A program made the position numbers and the translations under genes. A stretch of 64,000 nt of DNA from Acidobacteriota bacterium. Its GTDB lineage: Bacteria > Acidobacteriota > Blastocatellia > Pyrinomonadales > Pyrinomonadaceae. Shown one piece after another: positions 16,129 through 24,974 of this stretch. Below the pieces are notes generated by a model, which was given only the letters and a program-made list of their open reading frames with translations, made no database searches and was not told where the DNA came from. The stretch is taken from the NCBI GenBank assembly GCA_020199775.1, contig JAIVJZ010000043.1:44659-108658 (forward strand), given 5' to 3'. Positions within the stretch are counted from its first letter, which is position 1; the number at the start of each line of letters is the position of its first letter.

Positions 16129-16806
16129 ATGTCTCGTTATTTTTCACGCATTCTGGCGGTCTTCTTTCTCGGCTCGACTATCGCGTGCAACGCGGCAACG
16201 GCCGCCGACCAATCGGCCGTCGCCCTCCCCGACCCGACTGTGGACGCGCCGCTCGCCGCCGCGAAGGGCGAGCGCACGGCCGTCTTGGCGGGCGGCTGCT
16301 TCTGGGGCGTCGAGGCCGTCTTCGAGCATGTCAAAGGCGTCACTAACGTTGTCTCGGGCTACTCTGGCGGAACCGCCAAGACCGCCTCTTATGATCTGGT
16401 CAGCGCGGGTCAGACCGGGCACGCCGAGGCGGTGCGCATCACCTATGATCCATCGCAGATTACGTATGGCCGCCTGCTCAAGATTTTCTTTTCCGTCGCG
16501 CACGACCCGACGCAACTGAATCGTCAGGGGCCGGACACGGGCACGCATTACCGCTCCGCCATCTTCTACGCCGATGCGGAACAAAAGCGCATCGCCGAGG
16601 GCTACATCAATCAGTTGAACGAGGCGAAGGTCTTCGGGGGGCGGATCGTCACGCAGGTGGGCGCGCTGAATGCTTTCCATCAGGCCGAAGCATACCATCA
16701 GGACTACGCCGCGCATCATCCTGACCAGCCCTACATCAAGCATCACGATCTCCCGAAGGTGGAAAACCTGCGCAAGCAATTTCCCGAGCTATACGTGGTG
16801 AAATAG
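16129..16806 (+). CDS. msrA: Exported peptide methionine-S-sulfoxide reductase (MsrA)
   Basis: A 225-residue MsrA with catalytic Cys in AGGCFWGVEAVFEHVKGV, the TGHAEAVRITYDP segment and QGPDTGTHYRSAIFY. An N-terminal signal (FSRILAVFFLGSTIAC) places it outside the cytoplasm, possibly as a lipoprotein on Cys-20. No cysteine follows the catalytic one, so it lacks the C-terminal resolving residue of many MsrA enzymes and would need direct reduction by a thioredoxin such as those nearby. It completes the island's set: MsrA for the S epimer, MsrB for the R epimer, and the MsrP-like enzyme. No copy of the ECF motif was found directly upstream. Confidence 0.92.
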   Translation: MSRYFSRILAVFFLGSTIACNAATAADQSAVALPDPTVDAPLAAAKGERTAVLAGGCFWGVEAVFEHVKGVTNVVSGYSGGTAKTASYDLVSAGQTGHAEAVRITYDPSQITYGRLLKIFFSVAHDPTQLNRQGPDTGTHYRSAIFYADAEQKRIAEGYINQLNEAKVFGGRIVTQVGALNAFHQAEAYHQDYAAHHPDQPYIKHHDLPKVENLRKQFPELYVVK

Positions 16807-16937
16807 TCGAGCGTGATGCTCTCTGTGCAATTGTTCAAGCGCGTGAGTTCATCACCCGCTCGATCAACTTTTCTTCCTGTGCCGTCCGGCGCGTCTCAAG
16901 GTCGAGGTCTAAAGGAAATCGGGTCAGGAAAACAACG

Positions 16938-17099
16938 ATGCGTTTCGCAGGCAAAGTATGTTTGGTGACGGGAGGCGGCTGCGTGATCGGGCGAGTGAGT
17001 TGCGAGCGATTCGCCGTGGAAGGCAACCGGGTCGTCGTGGTGGATGCCGACGAGGAACATGGAGCGGAGACCGCACGGGCAATAACTGCGGCGGATTAA
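16938..17099 (+). pseudogene. N-terminal fragment of a short-chain dehydrogenase/reductase
   Basis: Fifty-three codons encode the first beta-alpha-beta unit of an SDR: MRFAGKVCLVTGGGCVIGR, then VVVVDADEEHGAETARAI, and then a TAA. The glycine-rich NAD(P) motif is TGGGCVIGR. Catalytic residues and the rest of the fold are absent, and the following sequence is repeat and integron debris. It is a truncated gene remnant. Confidence 0.7.
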
Positions 17100-17265
17100 C
17101 GGTTGGCGTCGCCAATCTTCTCAAGGAATAGGTCGGCTCCGATTATGAGCGTTAACGGAGTATAACGATAAAACACTCACGTCCTTTCAGGAGAGTTGTG
17201 GAACAGGACATTCGTCGAGTCAGGGTGACGGCAGCTCGAAGACTGCGATGGGGCGCGGGGTGGTT

Positions 17266-17357
17266 GTGTTGCAAAAAATATTTTAGCCGCAATTAGTAGA
17301 GACACAGCATTAGTGTAAAGCCCAACATCTGGCGTGATCAGAAAATTTTTGCAACAC
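17266..17357. mobile_element. MITE-like element, copy 1 (92 bp)
   Basis: The element has terminal inverted repeats GTGTTGCAAAAA at both ends. A second copy at 39244-39336 shares the left 20-odd bases (TGCAAAAAATATTTTAGCC) and the right end (GAAAATTTTTG-AACAC), while the middle differs. It contains no gene. Target duplications are not obvious. Confidence 0.65.
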
Positions 17358-17361
17358 TACC

Positions 17362-17418
17362 CTTCAACGTGCATGAGAGGCACCGTGATGGGGCGTCGGG
17401 TGCATGCGGTTGTTAGGC
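17362..17418 (+). repeat. Possible short integron attC site
   Basis: A 57-bp segment ends in GTTAGGC, a perfect core site (GTTRRRY), and begins with CTTCAAC, which only partly fits RYYYAAC. GTGCATG and TGCATGC lie in the arm positions. It marks the left border of a putative cassette that ends at the better attC at 17810. Weak on its own. Confidence 0.3.
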
Positions 17419-17708
17419 CGCGCCATACTGACACGAACTGTTGACACAACTCGTTTCTCAGGTATGTCACTGCCCCTCTGCCCGAACCCTGTCACGATTG
17501 TAGAGTACCGATAGGCACTTCCAACACGTTACTGCGGCGCGGTTGTCCGTCGCGATCCCTTCCATTTCTGCCCGATGGGCGGCTTCCTTATCTCGCGGAT
17601 TACATATAACCATGCCCTCGGAGTTAAGAGCATGGAGGTCGCGTTTCTGTCTCTTGTCCTTCAACATCAATTGACCGTCTCGCTTCCCCTGCCCGCGCGC
17701 CTCCAGCG
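17419..17708. other. Putative gene-cassette body without a recognisable gene
   Basis: This 290-bp stretch lies between two attC-like sites. It has reading frames on both strands, but none shows family motifs or a ribosome site. I can only say that the spacing fits a small integron cassette. Confidence 0.3.
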
Positions 17709-17810
17709 GCCTAACGCTGGCGATAAGCTGCCGCGCAGATACCGCCGCAACGCACAAGCTAACGATAAGAAGAACGCTGACTCGCGGTCAGCCTCAGCGC
17801 CTTGTTAGAC
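17709..17810 (+). repeat. Integron attC-like recombination site
   Basis: The segment begins with GCCTAAC (RYYYAAC) and ends with GTTAGAC (GTTRRRY). The arms pair outside-in: CTAAC with GTTAG, GGCG with CGCC, then GCTG-CCGCG with CGCGGTCAGC, the last with one extra base, like the unpaired base in the L box of attC sites. Total length is 102 bp, within the attC range. No integrase gene is in the window, so it would be an orphan cassette site. Confidence 0.55.
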
Positions 17811-17826
17811 CGCGCGGATTCATAAA

Positions 17827-18723
17827 CTAAGTGCAACACACTTCCTTGAAGTGGAGGTGAGCGGCGATACTGACGAAGATTCACAACCGCCAAGCAGAGG
17901 ATATTCGCCATGATGCACCGCCAACTCACCTCCGAAGAGAGATATATGCTCGCCGCGCTCCGAAAGCAAGGCTTAAAACAGTCAGAGATCGCACGCGCGC
18001 TCGGCCGCCACCGCTCGACCGTCTGCCGCGAGGTCAGACGTAACAGCGCCCGCGCCGATGGTCGCTACCGTGACTTCACCGCTCAGGAGCGCACTCAGGG
18101 GCGCCGCTCCCGCTCGCGCCGCAATCAGCGCTTTACTCCCGCAGACTTCGCCGTCATCGACAAACTGCTGTGCCAGCAGTGGAGTCCCGAGCAGGTCTCA
18201 GGACACCTCGCCCGACACGGGCAACTCTCGATCAGCCATGAGACCATCCACCGCCATGTCTGGAGAGACAAGAAAGCAGGAGGACTGCTTTACACACACC
18301 TGAGAGGCGCACGTAAGCGGCGCGGAAAGCGTTATGGCAACTACGATAGCCGCGGCAGATTAGCCGGTAAGCGCCCTCTTTCAGAGCGACCGGCATCTGT
18401 CGAGACGCGTCGTGATGTCGGGCATTGGGAAATAGATACCGTGATGGGCACCGGCAGCAAGCACTGCCTCGTGAGCTATGGTCGAACGTCAGACCGGCTT
18501 GCTCTTAATCGGTAAATTTGAGGCTCGCACGACCGCCGCACTCAACCGCAAAGTCATTGGGATGAACAAGCGACATGCAGGAACGTTTCAGACTTAAGCA
18601 TCCTGATGTTTGCCTTCAGACTGCGGATCATGGCCGCACCACTTCAGGGCACGACTTCTATCATGCGATAGAAGTGTGTAGCAACTGAAGGTCTTGCACC
18701 GAAGGTGCATAGTTTTGCACTAG
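17827..18723 (+). mobile_element. Degenerate IS30-family insertion sequence
   Basis: Imperfect terminal repeats (left CTAAGTGCAACA, right inverted CTAGTGCAAAAC) enclose a broken IS30 transposase gene. The total of about 900 bp is shorter than usual for the family (1.0-1.2 kb), so part has been deleted. Confidence 0.65.
17910..18688 (+). pseudogene. IS30-family transposase, frameshifted
   Basis: The N-terminal HTH is intact (LTSEERYMLAALRKQGLKQSEIARALGRHRST) and the DDE domain starts normally (HWEIDTVMG). Near 18475 the frame is lost: the track continues in another frame as VERQTGLLLIGKFEARTTAALNRK, then stops. A third frame carries a remnant equivalent to the second Asp region (TADHG near 18626). 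The protein cannot be active. Confidence 0.85.
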
Positions 18724-18838
18724 CGCGTCTGTGACAATAAACTTGAACAGGATAATAGCTCGAAGGTAATTCCTGCAACAGAGCCTTGGCTTGTTACTAC
18801 GGGGGAGGGTCATCGCCTCCCCCGCAACAGAGTTGCCA

Positions 18839-20455
18839 CTACTGAATCAGGTTCTCGAATGCCAGCGGCGACCTGAGCTTATTGTAGAGCGAGTAGGTGT
18901 TGTCGAGGATGAAGGACGAGCCGTTGATGGGCTGGAACGTTTCGCCGACGTTGATGCGCGGGTTTGCGAACCTGCCCCCCTGCTCGTGGAATCGCTCGAC
19001 GACGCAGCCGAACGTGACGACCACCGCGTAGTAGAAACTCGCCAGGTAGAGGTAGAAATAGGGGTTGCTCCAGGGATCGCTGTTGGGACAGTCCGAGAAG
19101 TTCCAGTCCCAGCTCCAGTCCCAGAATTCTTCGCGGCAGAAGGGGTTATAGAAGTCGAAGAAGAAGTACCCCAGAAAGAAGAACTCCGTGAAGATGACGT
19201 ACTCCGGGAGGAGGGCGTGGAAGTTCGGGTTCGAGGTGTAGGTCGCGTGCTTGAAGAGCGAGTGCCACAACTCTATGTGGCTGCCAGGCCACATAGGGTT
19301 CTGAGGGAAGTTGTGGTAGGCGCTCTGATCCGTGAAAGTGCCTTCGTGCGCGGCGGTGAAGACGCTGAGCGCGCTGTACTGGTTCGCGTCCAGGTTGAAG
19401 CTCCAGTCGTTGTAGGGGTCGAAGACGGGGGCCGAGACGAGCATCGCCGAGCGCTCGTTGTCTATGTCGTGCGGCCCACCGATGTTCTGTACGAGGGAGC
19501 CGAAAGGCTCACTGATGTCGCAGCCTGTTGTATCGGGCAGGCCGCTGTCGTGATCCCACAACGTCAGGTAGTCGATCCTGATGAAGCTCTCGTACATGTA
19601 CCTGTAAGGGTTGTAGCGGATGTAGAGGGGAGTGACGCGGTAGTAGAGGACGGGGTTCTGTCCGAAGCGGTCTTTGACCGTCTGCGGGGTCATGTCGTGG
19701 AAGGTCGAGTAGTTGTCAACCTCGCCCGCGGAGGTGTGGTAGATGGGATGGAAATTCTCGGCCAGCGCGTCCTCGAAACTTTCCGGCAGGCCGTCTATGT
19801 CTGCGTCCGCGCTCTGAGTCGCGGCCGCAGGTCTCCCGAAAGAAGCCTTCCTGAAAGAAGCTTTGTTGAAATGGGCCATGTTCGTGGCGGCCCAGCGCTC
19901 GTCCCAGGGGGCTGCGAACTTCTGCGCGTTGGCGGGCCTCTGCGTGGCCGCTGGCTTCCGCGCCGCCGTGATGGCTCGCGCTCTCCCGTTCTCTTTCTTG
20001 TCTATGGCGCGAGCCGAGGCCAGGTCATCGTCCATAGTGGCGACCTCCTGCTTCTTGGCCTTAACAGTTTTTTGCTTCCCGTCCTTGCTGACAAAGCTCA
20101 AGGTCACGTCGTCGTCCGTTTTGCGCAACTCCTTCCACCTCTTGACGGCGGCCTTGCGCGCTTCCTTATCGGTTTTGAGCTTCCCTGTCTCCTTGCCGAG
20201 GACTGAGTGAACTTTGGCCTTGACGGCCTCGCGCTCCTGTTCCGTCAGACCGTCCCAGGCAGCCTTAGCTTCGGGCGACGCGCCGAGCTTTGCCAGCGGC
20301 GGCAGCCGGTTCCAATTGGCTTTGAGCACTTTGGCTAAACGTTCTTCCTTGGTCTCTTTGTCCTTGGCGGGTTTTTGAGCAGAGCTTTTGAAGCTGAAAG
20401 AGCAAAGTGTGAGCATCATGCTCAACGCTGTCAGGATACTGATAGTTCGTTTCAT
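18839..20455 (-). CDS. Large secreted protein of unknown function with DxDxDG motif
   Basis: A 538-residue protein with a signal peptide ending near SSAQ, then a Lys/Glu-rich helical region (about 25-190) with an Ala/Pro linker. A long aromatic-rich domain starts at ADADIDGLPESFEDALAENF near residue 215. The DADIDGLPE motif is a calcium-binding-type loop seen in many secreted proteins. The C-terminal half is extremely rich in Tyr, Phe and Trp (FFFLGYFFFDFYNPFC, WDWSWDWNFSD). A perfect AAGGAGGTG lies just before the ATG, so it is well translated. I do not recognise the family; a distant resemblance to Vps62-like domains is possible but unproven. It sits alone between two decayed insertion sequences. 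Confidence 0.75.
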   Translation of the reverse strand: MKRTISILTALSMMLTLCSFSFKSSAQKPAKDKETKEERLAKVLKANWNRLPPLAKLGASPEAKAAWDGLTEQEREAVKAKVHSVLGKETGKLKTDKEARKAAVKRWKELRKTDDDVTLSFVSKDGKQKTVKAKKQEVATMDDDLASARAIDKKENGRARAITAARKPAATQRPANAQKFAAPWDERWAATNMAHFNKASFRKASFGRPAAATQSADADIDGLPESFEDALAENFHPIYHTSAGEVDNYSTFHDMTPQTVKDRFGQNPVLYYRVTPLYIRYNPYRYMYESFIRIDYLTLWDHDSGLPDTTGCDISEPFGSLVQNIGGPHDIDNERSAMLVSAPVFDPYNDWSFNLDANQYSALSVFTAAHEGTFTDQSAYHNFPQNPMWPGSHIELWHSLFKHATYTSNPNFHALLPEYVIFTEFFFLGYFFFDFYNPFCREEFWDWSWDWNFSDCPNSDPWSNPYFYLYLASFYYAVVVTFGCVVERFHEQGGRFANPRINVGETFQPINGSSFILDNTYSLYNKLRSPLAFENLIQ

Positions 20456-20959
20456 CTGGCACCTCCTTGGGTGGGGGAAGTGGAGGCATCGCCCCTGGCG
20501 TTCAATCCTTCCGCCGCGACCAGAGAGGGCGAAGGCGAAGCGCCCAGCGATGTTGGCTCCTGGGGTTAGAAGTTGAGCCAGTACAGCAACCAACCTGTGA
20601 CGCAAACCGTCAAAAGCAAGGCATCTTCAAAGCAGGACTCGCAGCGGAGGTTGTCTCGTTACAGAGACTTCGCCGCTGCCCGTGTTGAGCGACGGAGCTT
20701 TTCATCTAATGTCTTTCGGGTACACGAGGAGACAGAAAAAAGCCCGCGCGCTTTTACACAGTCAGAGCTTTGATTTTCGGTACTCTGTGGAAGAGAGTAT
20801 GTGACGATTGGGGTTAGCATCACATTTACCTTTGATTATCGGTTTGACTGGTCCTATTAAAGATAGGGGCAGGAAGAGAGCGCACCGGTAAATTTAACAG
20901 GCGGGCGCATTCTACACATGTCCGAGGCCGCAGTGTCAATTTTTTTTGGTTACGTTCGG
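20456..20959. other. Intergenic stretch between the secreted protein and the IS5 remnant
   Basis: No gene is supported. It should contain the promoter of the minus-strand secreted protein. A poly-T run (about 20939-20947) lies next to the IS boundary. Confidence 0.4.
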
Positions 20960-22016
20960 CGTTGTTGCATAAATAGCTACGGAGACGGCAGTGCTGGTAA
21001 TCTTGATGTGTGACCAAGAAGAGAACCACACGCACGTACCGTCTCCGTAACTGGAGTCAATATAATGAAGCTCTGGTCGAGCGCGGAAGTCTGACCATCT
21101 GGGTCGGGGAAGATGTGCTTCGGGCATGGAATAAACCCGACCTCCACGGGCAAGCGTGGCAAGCCGACCTTCTACACCGACACTGCCATCTTGTGCATGG
21201 CGACACTCGAAGAGGTCTACGGCTTGCCCTTGCGTGCCACCGAAGGATTGCTGCGCTCGGTCGTCCGGCTGCTCGGCGTGGAGTTGAGCGTCCCATGTTA
21301 CACGACCCTGTGCCGGCGTCGCCGCGCTTTGGAGGTTGAGTTGCCGCGCCGCCAGAAGCCGGAGCCGTTGCACCTGGCGGTGGATTCGACCGGCATCAAA
21401 GTCTACGGCGAGGGCGAATGGAAGGTGCGCCAGCACGGATGGAGCCGCCGCCGGACGTGGCGCAAACTCCATCTCGGCGTGGACGAAGCCACGCATGAGT
21501 TTGTGGCCGTCGTGGTCTCGACCAATGACTTCAAAGATTCGCAACTGCTGCCTGACTTGCTCGAGCAGGTTGAGGACGAGATTCAACAGGTCTCTGCCGA
21601 TGGTGCGTATGATAGGCGCAACTGCTATGACGCGATCCGCCCGAGAGAGGCGCGAGCCACCATCCCGCCGCAGAAGCGGGCAAAAAGATCCGGCAGCATG
21701 GCAACATGAAGCATGAGCGGCACATCCGCGATGAAAATCTGCGTGCCATCAGGCGCAAGGGGCGGCGCGCCTAAAAGCGCGAGAGTGGCTATCATCGCCG
21801 CTCTTTGGCCGAGACGGCAGTCTTTCGCGTGAAGATGGTCTTTGGCGAGCGGGTTAGTGCGCGCAGCTTTGCGGGGCAAGCGGCGCAGTTGCTGGTCAGG
21901 TGTGCGACGTTGAACCGGATGACACACTTGGGGATGCCGGATAGCTACGCAGTGGCAGCGTAGGTGCGGCTCGGTGATTGAAGTAGTGTCACTCAATCAG
22001 GATTTATGCAACAACG
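20960..22016 (+). mobile_element. Degenerate IS5-family insertion sequence
   Basis: Fifteen-base perfect terminal inverted repeats, CGTTGTTGCATAAAT, bound a 1057-bp element with a broken DDE transposase gene. It sits at the junction where the sequence turns visibly richer in A+T. Confidence 0.85.
21010..21963 (+). pseudogene. IS5-family transposase, disrupted
   Basis: The N-terminus (RTYRLRNWSQYNEALVERGSL ends in ITIWV-like WVGEDVLRAW) is in one frame. Near 21125 it shifts to the frame carrying GKPTFYTDTAILCM, HLAVDSTGIKVYG and SADGAYDRRNCY (DDE residues). Near 21680 it shifts again to KIRQHGNMKHERH, then meets an in-frame TAA before KRESGYHRRSLAETAVFR. Two frameshifts and one stop make it inactive. 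Confidence 0.88.
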
Positions 22017-22062
22017 TCCGGTAGCATTATAATATTTGGGACAACGCCTTTAAGGGGGACGC

Positions 22063-22530
22063 ATGTTGAACGCCATTTACACATTGGAAAATCTTGCCGC
22101 TTTCATAGGTAAAGAGATCGGCGTATCTGATTGGATGCAGCTAAGTCAGCAGCGTATCAATGATTTTGCAGAGGTAACTGAAGACCGCCAATGGATACAC
22201 GTGGACACCGACCGGGCCAAAGACAGCCCTTTCGGTGCGCCCATTGCCCATGGCTTATTGTTGATATCGTTGACAACGAAATTGTCGATCGATGCCGGGG
22301 CCATGCCAACTGATGCTTCAATGTGCATTAATTACGGCTTCGACAAGATTAGATTCAGAGCCCCGGTGAAAGTGGGGCAGCATATACGTTGCCGCGCAAC
22401 CTTGTTGAATGCTAAGAAAATTGGCTCGGGTCGATATCTTCTAACCACTCGCTATACAATCGAAATCAAGGGAATATCCAAGCCTGCGTGTATCGCCGAT
22501 GGGTTGGGCCTGTTTTACCAGCGGGTTTGA
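22063..22530 (+). CDS. MaoC-like (R)-enoyl-CoA/ACP hydratase
   Basis: A 155-residue hot-dog protein. The hydratase motif is visible: RINDFAEVTEDRQWIHVDTDRA, then SPFGAPIAHGLLLISL, with the catalytic Asp and His in the DxxxxH arrangement. Related enzymes interconvert trans-2-enoyl and (R)-3-hydroxyacyl thioesters. It is the first gene after the IS5 remnant and shares strand and base composition with the KAS/ACP genes that follow 785 bp later, so it may supply the dehydration step of that pathway. A general PHA or fatty-acid role is the alternative. Confidence 0.87.
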   Translation: MLNAIYTLENLAAFIGKEIGVSDWMQLSQQRINDFAEVTEDRQWIHVDTDRAKDSPFGAPIAHGLLLISLTTKLSIDAGAMPTDASMCINYGFDKIRFRAPVKVGQHIRCRATLLNAKKIGSGRYLLTTRYTIEIKGISKPACIADGLGLFYQRV

Positions 22531-23315
22531 GACGTAGCTCTTTGATTGTCTCCTAACCATTGATCAGCGCCAGCAATTAACTCACCTGTGCGGAGCAAAC
22601 TACAGCCTGACAGAGTAAAATTGAGATGAGATTGACTTGTGCATTTTGGTAACCCGTCACAATCAAATCCCAGGAAAAATCCCGATGATAAACAGACTGA
22701 ATCCATAACGGCCGAGGTTTTTCACCGGGAGTTTGGGTCAGGTAAAAAAAAGATTGCATCAATGTTTATTTAGAGATTATTATGCATTCGAATTTATAGA
22801 AGATCTGCCATGCAGATCCGAAAACGGTAGCCAACAAGCTTATTTCCGGTGGCCTGAAAGTTCAGGAGACGATTCTCAGTGGCGGTTTCCTTCCGCCAAA
22901 ACCTGAACGAATTTATCGAAACCCGGTTAAACAGTGTTACTTCGATTTAAGCTGCGTTGCTGTGATTCTTGAGACTCTCTTTCGTTATTAATCGTTGAGC
23001 TTCAATAACAATATTCCTGCCTTTATTTGTTAGGTTCAAGCAATATATCCCTAGGGTTCCTCTCTGAATTAATTCTATGGGATAGGTTGTAAATGTTAGA
23101 GAGCAGATGCCCGATTAACCAGTGATTGCGGCAAGCGTTACTCCGGCATCGTTACTCAGCTCGATACTTCGGCTCAATCCACCAGCAGTGAAGTGCTGCT
23201 CTTGCTCGAGCCTCATCACGTAACCAATAAAGAATCGGTCTCTAATAATCTTTCTACTCAAAGGGGGTGAAAGATTATTCCCTTTTGGTTCAGGTAACAG
23301 TTCCGGTTATTAATC
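22531..23315. other. A+T-richer intergenic region before the biosynthetic cluster
   Basis: No coding frame with recognisable features was found in these 785 bp. It probably carries the promoter of the plus-strand cluster. A GGCGGTTTCCTTCCGCC hairpin near 22880 is the only clear structure. Confidence 0.45.
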
Positions 23316-24572
23316 ATGAGCCGAGAAATTGCCGTCGTAGATTATGATTGTTTATCCCCCGCCGGGCTAAGCACTGACATCACCTGGGATAACCTCGTTA
23401 ACAACCGAAGCGGGATTGGCCCGATAGATCGTTATGACCCAAGGGAGCAGATGCTCTTTGGCGTCTCGGGCATCAGGTATGGCGGACAAATCCCCATCTC
23501 GTTCGAAGATTTGGCGGGTTCCGCCGAGACCTTCAACAAATGGGGCGAGCCGAGCTATCACGCCGTCAAGACTTTGACCAAAAGGATTCTTGGGCGGATT
23601 GATTTCCAAATAGCCAAGCACAATCCGCAAAGAGTTGCATTTTTGGGAGGCACAGCGTTGACTTCCCAACTCTCCCGAGAGGTACTCACTAGAACGCAAA
23701 AGGCCGATTCAAAGTACATTTTGAATCAATGTCAGAACATCCCATTGGCTATTGCCGCCAGCGAATATGGGATGCAAGGGCCTTGCTTCAGCATAGGTAG
23801 CGCATGCGCTTCAAGTGGCCACGCCATCCTGGTCGCCGGTCAGTTTATCAAGGCGGGAATTATCGATTGCGCGCTCGTGGTTGGATACGAGTTTCCTCTG
23901 ATGCCATCCTCTGTCGGGGGCTTGGCTTGGGTTAACGCTCTCTACCAAGGCGACGAACCGGAGGATCGGGGTTACGAAGACTCCTCGATGGCGAGTCGGC
24001 CGTTTTCCAGTGACCGGCGAGGGTTTATCCTTTCGGAAGGGGCCGGCGCCGTCTTTCTTTCCGAACTCACTTACGCACAGAAGTCAGGTTGGCCCGTCAA
24101 TGGAATCATCAGAGGCGGATACATGAATGCCGACGCCGGTCATTTGACCAGAGCTTTAATGCCGAACGTCAAGCTTTGTATGCAGTCGGCCATCGACGAC
24201 GCATCCTGCAATACAGAAGACATTGATGCAATCAATGCTCACTCCACTTCGACCCCGATTGGCGACGCCGTTGAGTTAAAGGCACTCTACGGAGTGTTCG
24301 GAGAGCAATTGAAGCGGATCCCGGTCGTGGCTAACAAATCACAAATAGGTCACTCTCTCGGAGCTTCCTCCATCATGGGACTGATTCTGTCACTCGAAGG
24401 GATGAAGCGGGAAACCCTTCTTCCCACGTTGAACCATATTCCTGACCCCACATTACCTGAAGCCCTGATACCGGCAAAATCTATGGCGTACCAACACGAC
24501 ATCACGCTTCTGAATTCATTCGGATTCGGGGGGACAAATGTCTCTCTCGTGATAGAAGGGCGTCCCGCATGA
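23316..24572 (+). CDS. 3-oxoacyl-ACP synthase, KAS II type
   Basis: A 418-residue condensing enzyme. The nucleophile Cys is in SIGSACASSGHAI. The first His is in NAHSTSTPIGD and the second in NKSQIGHSLGASS, so the Cys-His-His triad is complete; the usual NAHGTGT reads NAHSTST. The C-terminus has NSFGFGGTN. Divergent from housekeeping FabF in its N-terminal half. It is followed by an ACP 89 bp downstream and likely performs the chain elongation of the cluster, perhaps with the second KAS-II-like protein at 32.6-33.8 kb. Confidence 0.92.
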   Translation: MSREIAVVDYDCLSPAGLSTDITWDNLVNNRSGIGPIDRYDPREQMLFGVSGIRYGGQIPISFEDLAGSAETFNKWGEPSYHAVKTLTKRILGRIDFQIAKHNPQRVAFLGGTALTSQLSREVLTRTQKADSKYILNQCQNIPLAIAASEYGMQGPCFSIGSACASSGHAILVAGQFIKAGIIDCALVVGYEFPLMPSSVGGLAWVNALYQGDEPEDRGYEDSSMASRPFSSDRRGFILSEGAGAVFLSELTYAQKSGWPVNGIIRGGYMNADAGHLTRALMPNVKLCMQSAIDDASCNTEDIDAINAHSTSTPIGDAVELKALYGVFGEQLKRIPVVANKSQIGHSLGASSIMGLILSLEGMKRETLLPTLNHIPDPTLPEALIPAKSMAYQHDITLLNSFGFGGTNVSLVIEGRPA

Positions 24573-24661
24573 ACTCGTCTCGAAGTCATGCGGGACGCTG
24601 AGAAAGAGGCGATTAAGCCTACCTGAAAAGCGAGGGCATACAAGATAAGGAGCCGCAACCC

Positions 24662-24928
24662 ATGTCAACCGTATCAAGCACCGAAACGACAATTAAAGAC
24701 ATTTTGTGGCAGTCGTTGGCAGGCGGCAGTTACAACATCGAAACACTGAAGAGTCAGTTAACAGCCGATTCGCGTTTCGATGAGATAGGGCTGGACAGCC
24801 TAGATATCGTGGATTTTTTCCTTCGTCTGCAAGATCACTTTGAGATCAAAATGCGCGAAGAAGATTACGCCAGACTGACGACGATTAAGGACATCCAGAC
24901 GTATCTCGAAGAGAAGGGTGCTGCATAG
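24662..24928 (+). CDS. Acyl carrier protein 1
   Basis: An 88-residue ACP with the phosphopantetheine site DSL in FDEIGLDSLDIVDFFLRLQDHF, a four-helix pattern and an acidic C-terminal helix (IKDIQTYLEEKGAA). The Asp-Ser-Leu sits near residue 41, slightly later than in housekeeping ACP. It lies between the KAS II gene and a radical SAM gene, so it probably carries the growing or modified acyl chain. Confidence 0.93.
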   Translation: MSTVSSTETTIKDILWQSLAGGSYNIETLKSQLTADSRFDEIGLDSLDIVDFFLRLQDHFEIKMREEDYARLTTIKDIQTYLEEKGAA

Positions 24929-24974
24929 GAGCACTAGAGCATACGCTGAAAGAGTCGCCCAAAAGGAGGTTGGT

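Noticed and set aside
17467..17757. 96-codon minus-strand frame
   Set aside because: It runs into the attC-like arm, has no ribosome site and no recognisable motif.
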